The position numbers and the translations under genes are program-made. Of a DNA stretch of 10,941 nt, positions 6,699-10,941 are shown piece after piece. A model generated the notes under the pieces. That model made no database searches and had not been told where the DNA came from. It saw nothing but the letters and a program-made list of their open reading frames with translations. The stretch's first letter is position 1; the number at the start of each line of letters is the position of its first letter. The DNA is from Chlorobiota bacterium (GTDB lineage: Bacteria > Bacteroidota > Ignavibacteria > SZUA-365 > JAADGX01), in contig JAADGX010000069.1 of NCBI GenBank assembly GCA_013152135.1, forward strand, positions 1-10,941. Direction: 5' to 3'.

Positions 6699-7420
6699 CT
6701 GGAACTGTGTTCGGGCGTGTGATTTCGATGTGATTTCGAGCCGCCAGCCAGGGAAAGCCCGTCGCGATACGCCTTGACGGCTTCCTGGTCGTTTTTCAAA
6801 TAGTGCTCCATCTCTCCCAGCGCAAAATAGGCTTGTGCGGCAATCTCCTCCTGCCCATCCTTCAAGGCGCGCTCAATGGTGTACCGGAATTCATCACGCG
6901 CTTCCTTGTCACGGGCTTCGCCGAAGTACGTTTTCGAGAGCCAGAGCTGGGCTTCCGCGTACAACTCGCTGTTCGGAAAGTGTTCCATCAGTTCCTTGAA
7001 CTTGCGCTCCGCCCTTCCGTATTGCTGCAACCACCAGTACGATTTCCCGACCAGCAACAGAGCGTCGTCCACCAGGCTGCTGGTCTTGTGCCTGTCCAGT
7101 ATTTTCGAGCATTTCTCGATGACCTTGACAAAATTTTGCGAAGCTTTTTGCGGGATGTTCCACATGATGGATGCGGACTGTGCCGACATGGGGCCCAGTT
7201 TCGCTTGTTGCTTGTTAACCTCCACCACCGCTTCATCATAAAGTCTGGAGGCATTGTAGTAAATATTGAAATACGCGGTAAACGTGTCCCACCCGGATGT
7301 AAACCCGTCCCAAACCACACACCCGGAAGCTCCGGCGAGAAGCAGAGGAAAAAGAATACGAAAAACGACGCCGTGGTGACGTCGTCGTCTATTCATTCGC
7401 TTGTTTGACAGTCGATCCAT
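6416..7420 (-). pseudogene. TPR lipoprotein, 5' part (signal peptide and first TPRs), ends out of frame
   Basis: The N-terminal part holds Arg-rich and hydrophobic signal segments and a lipobox ending ASGC, so the mature protein would be lipid-anchored. The mature start is followed by the aromatic stretch TAYFNIYYNASRLYDEAV, then TPR-like repeats (about 120-225 counted from the TTG at 7429). True coding sequence stops at the duplication near 6740. The last 100 or so codons (to 6416) are out of frame and rich in Ser, Thr, Arg and Pro. Removing 11 bp joins this piece to the 4896-6698 frame, giving 840 codons. The start is uncertain: ATG 7420 has AGGA directly abutting it, ATG 7396 gives the most typical signal peptide, and TTG 7429 is also open. 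Probable role: periplasmic-face scaffold protein of the cell envelope. Confidence 0.75.
6718..6739. repeat. Perfect 2 x 11-bp tandem duplication that causes the frameshift
   Basis: TGTGATTTCGA occurs twice, directly abutting (6718-6728 and 6729-6739), with no further identity on either side. Eleven bases is not a multiple of three. Deleting one copy makes the - strand read GGC TCG AAA TCA CAC GCC CGA ACA CAG, which joins the upstream TPR frame to the downstream TPR frame without a stop. Confidence 0.95.
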
Positions 7421-7514
7421 TCCTGTCAAATTACGGCTATCCGTTGTGAAAAATCAAGGTAGATAACGGGAAACAGGCCGTATCCCGCTAAACTTATTCC
7501 TGGATTGACCAGAA

Positions 7515-7670
7515 TTACTTCGGAGACTGAGGGCGCATACGCGAAACGAACGGAAGAAACTCCCCTCCGAGCATGGGCATCGAATCAGGCGGCAAGACTT
7601 TTTTCACTTTTTCAGAAGTGGACTTGCTCTTTTTCAATACTACGCGAAGCAACCGTGCGATGAATTTCAT
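7515..7670 (-). CDS. Small basic protein of 51 residues, unknown
   Basis: I do not recognise this protein. It begins MKFIARLLRVVLKK, a basic, potentially amphipathic helix, then a Ser/Lys-rich stretch (KKSKSTSEKVKK) and a proline/methionine-containing tail ending RPQSPK. There is no clear cleavable signal peptide. The case for a real gene is the consensus AGGAGG at 7681-7676, five bases before the ATG at 7670; a second ATG at 7673 would be only two bases away. A longer frame up to 7736 lacks such a site. It sits between bshA and the TPR gene on the same strand, with 205 bases to bshA and about 95 to the TPR start, so it may lead the TPR-pyrKD transcript. Alternatively it is a spurious ORF. 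Confidence 0.5.
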   Translation of the reverse strand: MKFIARLLRVVLKKSKSTSEKVKKVLPPDSMPMLGGEFLPFVSRMRPQSPK

Positions 7671-7675
7671 CATAC

Positions 7676-7681
7676 CCTCCT
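7676..7681 (-). promoter_or_regulatory. Consensus ribosome binding site of the small ORF
   Basis: AGGAGG on the - strand is five bases before ATG 7670 and two before ATG 7673. It is the main reason for calling the 51-residue ORF and favours the second ATG. Confidence 0.6.
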
Positions 7682-7719
7682 GGGACAGAAAACTATTACC
7701 ATCGTTAATCGTTGCAATA

Positions 7720-7725
7720 ATCATA
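7720..7725 (-). promoter_or_regulatory. Possible -10 element upstream of the small ORF
   Basis: TATGAT on the - strand matches five of six bases of TATAAT and is preceded by GG. Transcription would begin near 7713, giving a leader of about 40 bases. No good -35 box is present. A short inverted repeat, CCTAC-CT-GTAGG (+ strand 7745-7756), lies about 20 bases further upstream, where a regulator could bind. Confidence 0.25.
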
Positions 7726-7876
7726 CCTAAACTCACCAGGAGAACCTACCTGTAGGAATACTGCTGATTATTACATGATTTCAAGAGAAACGTTATACCA
7801 GAAGGGAATATGATTCAAGGCAAAAGCCTGGAAGGGTGAAATTTTTGCCCTTAGCGGGAAATATTTGCAATAAGCG

Positions 7877-8998
7877 TCAATTTCCTGACAAGACGCGTTC
7901 ATAAAAATTCTCGTATTGCGGGACAATTTTCCTGACGTCGAACTCCACGGCGCGTTCTCTCGCCGCGCTGCTGAAACGCCGGTACTTTTCCGGGTAACTG
8001 AGAAGCTCGATAGCGTACTTCGCCATGCGCTCCACGTCACCTATTTCGCAGATGTAGCCCGTACTGCCGTGAACGTTTAATTCGGGAAGCCCTCCCACGC
8101 TCGTGGTAATGGCGGGTACACCGCAGGCCATCGCCTCCAGGGCAGAAAGCCCGAAGCTCTCGGATTGGCTGGGCATGAGAAAGATGTCCGAGACTTTCAA
8201 AATATCGGCGAGCGCTTCCTGCTTGCCGAGAAACTTCACAACATCAGCGAGGTCCAGCTCACGCACCAGCCGCTCGCATTCTCCCCTGTCCGGGCCGTCG
8301 CCCACGAGTACCAGCACCGAGGAAATGCTTTCACGGATAATATGGAACGCGCGGATGACATCGGGTACTCTTTTCACCGGCCGGAAGTTCGAAACGTGCA
8401 CGATGATTTTTTCGCCGTGCTTCGCCAGGGATTTGCGGAAGGAACCGTTCTCCTGCGGAAAGTACACTTCCGTGTCAACGAAATTCGGTATGACCTCTAT
8501 GTCCGTGTCGATACCGTAATTGGTCAACGTTTTTTCTCTCAGGAAACGGGAGACCGCCGTCACCCCATCGCTCTGTTGGATGGTGAATTTCATCAGGGGA
8601 AGAAACGTCGGCTCCAGGCCGATCAACGTGATATCCGTCCCGTGCAGGGTTGTAACGATCTTTATTCGGTCCCTGCCGACGATCTCCCGCGCCAGGAACG
8701 CGCTTGTCGCGTGGGGAATCGCGTAGTGCATGTGCAGGATGTCCAGGCCCTCGTATTCCGTAACTTCGGCCAGCTTGCTTGCCAGCTCCAGCGGGTAGAG
8801 GTTGAATTCAAACAGGGGATACGTCGCCTTCTCGACTTCGTGGTAGAAAATATTATCCACGTAGTGGGAAAGACGAAACGGGCTCGCGTACGAGATGAAA
8901 TGGATCTGGTGACCGCGCTTCGCCAGCGATTTTCCCAGCTCGGTGGCGATCACCCCGCTTCCACCGTAGGTCGGGTAACAGGTAATTCCAATTTTCAC
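7877..8998 (-). CDS. bshA: N-acetyl-alpha-D-glucosaminyl L-malate synthase (BshA)
   Basis: This 373-residue GT4-family glycosyltransferase joins GlcNAc from UDP-GlcNAc to L-malate, the first step of bacillithiol synthesis, in the cytoplasm. BshA-specific stretches are CYPTYGGSGVIATELG (7-22), TTLHGTDITLIG (116-127) and HVSNFRPVKR (201-210). The GT4 E-x7-E motif is ESFGLSALE (280-288), in the nucleotide-sugar binding half. The length matches the family (about 375-380). The start is GTG at 8998, with a GGGAG about ten bases upstream; no upstream ATG fits as well. The gene is divergent from the YigZ-family gene. bshB and bshC are not in the window. In Bacteroidota-like bacteria the product may be an N-methylated bacillithiol, which the sequence cannot show. 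Confidence 0.96.
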   Translation of the reverse strand: MKIGITCYPTYGGSGVIATELGKSLAKRGHQIHFISYASPFRLSHYVDNIFYHEVEKATYPLFEFNLYPLELASKLAEVTEYEGLDILHMHYAIPHATSAFLAREIVGRDRIKIVTTLHGTDITLIGLEPTFLPLMKFTIQQSDGVTAVSRFLREKTLTNYGIDTDIEVIPNFVDTEVYFPQENGSFRKSLAKHGEKIIVHVSNFRPVKRVPDVIRAFHIIRESISSVLVLVGDGPDRGECERLVRELDLADVVKFLGKQEALADILKVSDIFLMPSQSESFGLSALEAMACGVPAITTSVGGLPELNVHGSTGYICEIGDVERMAKYAIELLSYPEKYRRFSSAARERAVEFDVRKIVPQYENFYERVLSGN

Positions 8999-9029
8999 GG
9001 TGCGTGAGCTCCCTTTTCCTTTCGAAGTC

Positions 9030-9059
9030 TTGTTTTTAGATCGTTTCTCATTGTATTAT
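9030..9059 (+). promoter_or_regulatory. Promoter candidate of the YigZ-family gene
   Basis: TTGTTT (9030-9035) and TATTAT (9054-9059) are 18 bases apart. The predicted start of transcription, near 9066, is only about three bases before ATG 9069, so the mRNA could be almost leaderless. The box may also be fortuitous. Confidence 0.35.
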
Positions 9060-9079
9060 CTGAAAGGTATGACAGACAA
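9050..9079 (-). promoter_or_regulatory. Sigma70-like promoter candidate of bshA
   Basis: On the - strand TTGTCT (9079-9074) and TACAAT (9055-9050) are 18 bases apart. Transcription would start near 9043, leaving a leader of about 45 bases. It overlaps the first codons and promoter of the divergent YigZ-family gene. Confidence 0.4.
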
Positions 9080-9713
9080 TATACATTCCGCGGTGGGTGG
9101 AAACGATCCCGACGAGTACGCGACTGTTTCCGGTGAACGGGAAGCGGAAATCAAAGTCCAGGGTTCCCGGTTCATCGCGTTCCTGCGCCCGCTGGCGGAC
9201 GTGGCGGAATTCCACGACTGGCTGACCACCGTTCGCAAACGCTTCCATGACGCCACGCACCATTGCTACGCGTACCGCATCGGAGCGAGAGGCGAAACAT
9301 GGCGCACCAGCGACGACGGCGAACCCTCGGGCACTGCGGGGGCCAGGATACTGGAAGCCATGGCGTCCCGCGACCTGGTTTACTGCGGCGTCATCGTTGT
9401 CAGGTACTTCGGCGGAACGAAACTCGGAGTCGGCGGGCTGGGACGCGCGTACTTCAACGCCGCGCGTGCCGTGGTCGAACGCGCTCGCGTGGAGCGCCGG
9501 TACATCACACTTACCTGCCGAATTCACTTTCCCTTTTCTCATACGCAAACAGTCCACCGGGCCCTGGAGAAATTCTCGTGCCGTATCGTGGACCAGGATT
9601 ACGGCGACGTGGTCACGTACACCGTGCGCATCCGCCGTTCCCTCGTCACGCAACTCGAGTCTTGGTTGACCGATCAATCCGCGGGTGTTGTCGTTCTTGA
9701 ACAAAACCTGTAA
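9069..9713 (+). CDS. YigZ/IMPACT-family protein (UPF0029, with DUF1949-like C-terminal domain)
   Basis: The 214-residue product matches bacterial YigZ in length and motifs. The N-terminal IMPACT domain (about 15-130) shows SRFIAFLRPL (31-40), HHCYAYRIG, SDDGEPSGTAG and VVRYFGGTKLGVGGLGRAY. The C-terminal part (about 145-214) fits the ferredoxin-like second domain. The family has a conserved surface around the DDGEPSGTAG and GGTKLG motifs. Its relative IMPACT/Yih1 binds Gcn1 in eukaryotes, while the bacterial role is not settled. The ATG at 9069 is chosen because the conserved part begins soon after it. AAAGG lies immediately upstream with too short a spacing, and an in-frame GTG at 9000 would add 23 residues unlike the family. 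The gene diverges from bshA and converges with the cytochrome-like gene, only 21 bases apart. Confidence 0.9.
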   Translation: MTDNIHSAVGGNDPDEYATVSGEREAEIKVQGSRFIAFLRPLADVAEFHDWLTTVRKRFHDATHHCYAYRIGARGETWRTSDDGEPSGTAGARILEAMASRDLVYCGVIVVRYFGGTKLGVGGLGRAYFNAARAVVERARVERRYITLTCRIHFPFSHTQTVHRALEKFSCRIVDQDYGDVVTYTVRIRRSLVTQLESWLTDQSAGVVVLEQNL

Positions 9714-9734
9714 ACCTGCCCACTACGTTCCTGA

Positions 9735-10148
9735 CTAGTTGTTCTTCGCTCCCTGCTCAATCCAGTCCTTGATCTTGATGATATCGGTTCCCGGAAGCGG
9801 CGTCAGGTCCTTCGGCATCCGCACACCCACGGGCGGCGTTGCGAGGGCTACCTTAAGATACAGGAGGCTGCTGTCCGGCTTCCCAGCCACTACCAGTTTC
9901 CATCCGGCCGCGGTGTTGCTGGGCGCATTCACCAGACGGAGGTACGTGTTCTTGGTAAGATCGAGAATGCCAACCGCGGGTCCGCCCTGGCCGTGACAGC
10001 CGTTGCAATTCTGGGCGAAGATCGGCAGGACGTCGTTCACGAAAGACCGTTCGGTCGTCGGGGCCGGCCCGGTCGCGGAATCGTCGGACGAACAGCCCGC
10101 GAATCCAAGCACAGCGACGAATAAAACGAGAAATGCTTTTCCTGTCAT
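9735..10148 (-). CDS. Cytochrome-c-like lipoprotein with one CXXCH heme site
   Basis: The 137-residue protein has a lipoprotein signal peptide (residues 1-18, lipobox FAGC, lipidated Cys19), then a short Ser/Asp/Pro linker. A small domain follows, beginning FVNDVLPIFAQNCNGCHGQGG, in which Cys48-x2-Cys51-His52 is a covalent heme c site. Met111 in the stretch VRMPKDLTPLPG is a likely distal heme ligand. The C-terminal helix IIKIKDWIEQGAK is typical of c-type domains of the 'planctomycete cytochrome C' kind found in many lineages. The protein would sit on the periplasmic side of a membrane and shuttle electrons; its partner is unknown. ATG 10148 has GGAAAGG six bases upstream. It is flanked by the convergent YigZ-family gene and by pta upstream on the same strand, 149 bases away. 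Confidence 0.88.
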   Translation of the reverse strand: MTGKAFLVLFVAVLGFAGCSSDDSATGPAPTTERSFVNDVLPIFAQNCNGCHGQGGPAVGILDLTKNTYLRLVNAPSNTAAGWKLVVAGKPDSSLLYLKVALATPPVGVRMPKDLTPLPGTDIIKIKDWIEQGAKNN

Positions 10149-10297
10149 GGGTAACCTTTCCTTTGCTTGATACTTTCTGATTAACTGGAGCGGCCGGAAG
10201 CATTCAATCTATCACAACGTTCATCCGACTGGTATGATTCCCGCGTCCTTCCTGCTTCCTTCTCGCTTCCACTGGGAGGAGTCCCCTTTGGAGCAAC

Positions 10298-10941
10298 TCA
10301 TTCCATGCCCATGACAACGTTGAACGCCGTCACGTTAACGATGTCTTCCACGCTGCATCCACGCGAAAGGTCGAACGCCGGTTTCTGCAACCCCTGCACC
10401 AGCGGGCCGATGGCTTCGGCTCCGCCCATCCGTTGCGCGATCTTGTAGGCGATGTTCCCGGCGTTGAGGTCGGGAAAGATGAGAACGTTGGCTCTTCCGG
10501 CCACTTCACTGTCCGGCGCCTTCCGCTCGGCAACGGACGGCACGATGGCGGCGTCCACCTGGAGTTCGCCGTCAACCGGCAAATCCGGATTCTTGCTCCG
10601 GGTTTTCCGTACAGCCTCGCGAACGGCGTCCACCATTGGGTGCTCGGCGCTTCCCCTCGTGGAAAACGACAGCATGGCCACACGGGGTTCTTCCCGCAGG
10701 AGCCTGCCGTAGTTCCTGGCCGTGGTGACGGCAATATCCGCAAGCTGATCCTCGTCGGGATCTGGAAGGACGGCACAGTCGGCGAAAGCGTACACTTTCT
10801 CCGGGAACACCATCAGGAAAAAGCTCGATACGGTGTTGATACCTTCTTCCAGGCCGATGCACAGGATGCCTGCGCGGATCACGTCGCCCGTCGTCGACAG
10901 CGACCCCGCAACGCTCCCGTCCGCGAATCCCTTGCGCACCA
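10298..10941 (-). CDS. pta: Phosphate acetyltransferase, C-terminal part (runs off right edge)
   Basis: The enzyme interconverts acetyl-CoA plus phosphate and acetyl phosphate plus CoA, linking acetate to central metabolism in the cytoplasm; ackA usually partners it but is not visible here. About 214 codons of the 3' end are present and the frame is open to the window edge, so the true start lies outside. Recognisable stretches are ADGSVAGSLSTTGDVIRAG near the left of the translated piece, FADCAVLPDPDEDQLADIA, VAMLSFSTRGSAEHP, ELQVDAAIVPSVAERKAPDS, and FPDLNAGNIAYKIAQRMGGA with GPLVQGLQKPAFDLSRG near the end. These correspond to the PTA_PTB domain. No intrinsic terminator was seen in the 149 bases after it. 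Confidence 0.96.
   Translation of the reverse strand, partial: VRKGFADGSVAGSLSTTGDVIRAGILCIGLEEGINTVSSFFLMVFPEKVYAFADCAVLPDPDEDQLADIAVTTARNYGRLLREEPRVAMLSFSTRGSAEHPMVDAVREAVRKTRSKNPDLPVDGELQVDAAIVPSVAERKAPDSEVAGRANVLIFPDLNAGNIAYKIAQRMGGAEAIGPLVQGLQKPAFDLSRGCSVEDIVNVTAFNVVMGME

Noticed and set aside
7771..7876. Short stems after bshA (AAGGG/CCCTT and AGGC/GCCT)
   Set aside because: The stems are four to five bp and no T run follows, so they do not support a terminator.
8165..9007. + strand ORF of 280 codons
   Set aside because: It lies wholly antisense to bshA, which is certain from its motifs.
9048..9704. - strand ORF of 218 codons
   Set aside because: It is antisense to the YigZ-family gene and has no recognisable domain.
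10205..10297. Purine-rich stretch after pta (- strand GGAAG/AGGAAG runs)
   Set aside because: No stem-loop, T run, ORF or repeat period could be defined; it may be chance composition.

Overview
The window looks like a chromosomal segment of a bacterium from the Bacteroidota/Chlorobiota/Ignavibacteria side of the FCB group. Four things suggest this: bshA (bacillithiol-type thiol synthesis), a large TPR lipoprotein of the kind common in that group, a one-piece tmRNA whose tag reads ADYNYALAA, and two copies of an intergenic CTGAGCGNAGTCGAAGGG repeat. Several genes have strong GGAGG-type ribosome binding sites and some promoters look sigma70-like, which argues against a core Bacteroidia genome. 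The phylum is an inference, not proven here.

Layout from left to right: (1) a secreted beta-barrel-like protein on the + strand (64-681). (2) ssrA (tmRNA) on the - strand (851-1211), with a good intrinsic terminator and a sigma70-like promoter. (3) A - strand run, read right to left: a large TPR lipoprotein gene (about 7420 to 4896), pyrK (4899-4120), pyrD (4120-3161), a gap of about 200 bp carrying the repeats, an SDR of the pteridine-reductase type (2957-2229), and a LOG-family nucleotide hydrolase (2216-1377). The TPR gene, pyrK and pyrD are joined by stop/start overlaps and are probably one transcript. PyrK and PyrD form the NAD-dependent dihydroorotate dehydrogenase of pyrimidine synthesis. 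(4) A small, unrecognised 51-residue ORF with a very strong ribosome binding site (7670-7515, - strand). (5) bshA (- strand) divergent from a YigZ/IMPACT-family gene (+ strand), with overlapping promoter-like sequences between them. (6) A one-heme cytochrome-c-like lipoprotein (- strand). (7) The 3' part of pta, phosphate acetyltransferase, running off the right edge.

The most striking observation is in the TPR lipoprotein gene. It is split by a perfect tandem duplication of 11 bp (6718-6739). Deleting one copy by eye rejoins the two frames into a single 840-codon gene with uninterrupted TPR sequence. This is either a recent loss-of-function mutation, a slippage-reversible switch, or an assembly error. 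It lies upstream of translationally coupled pyrKD.

No CRISPR array, transposase, integrase, prophage gene or obvious defence system was seen. Apart from the split gene and the repeats, this is largely housekeeping sequence.
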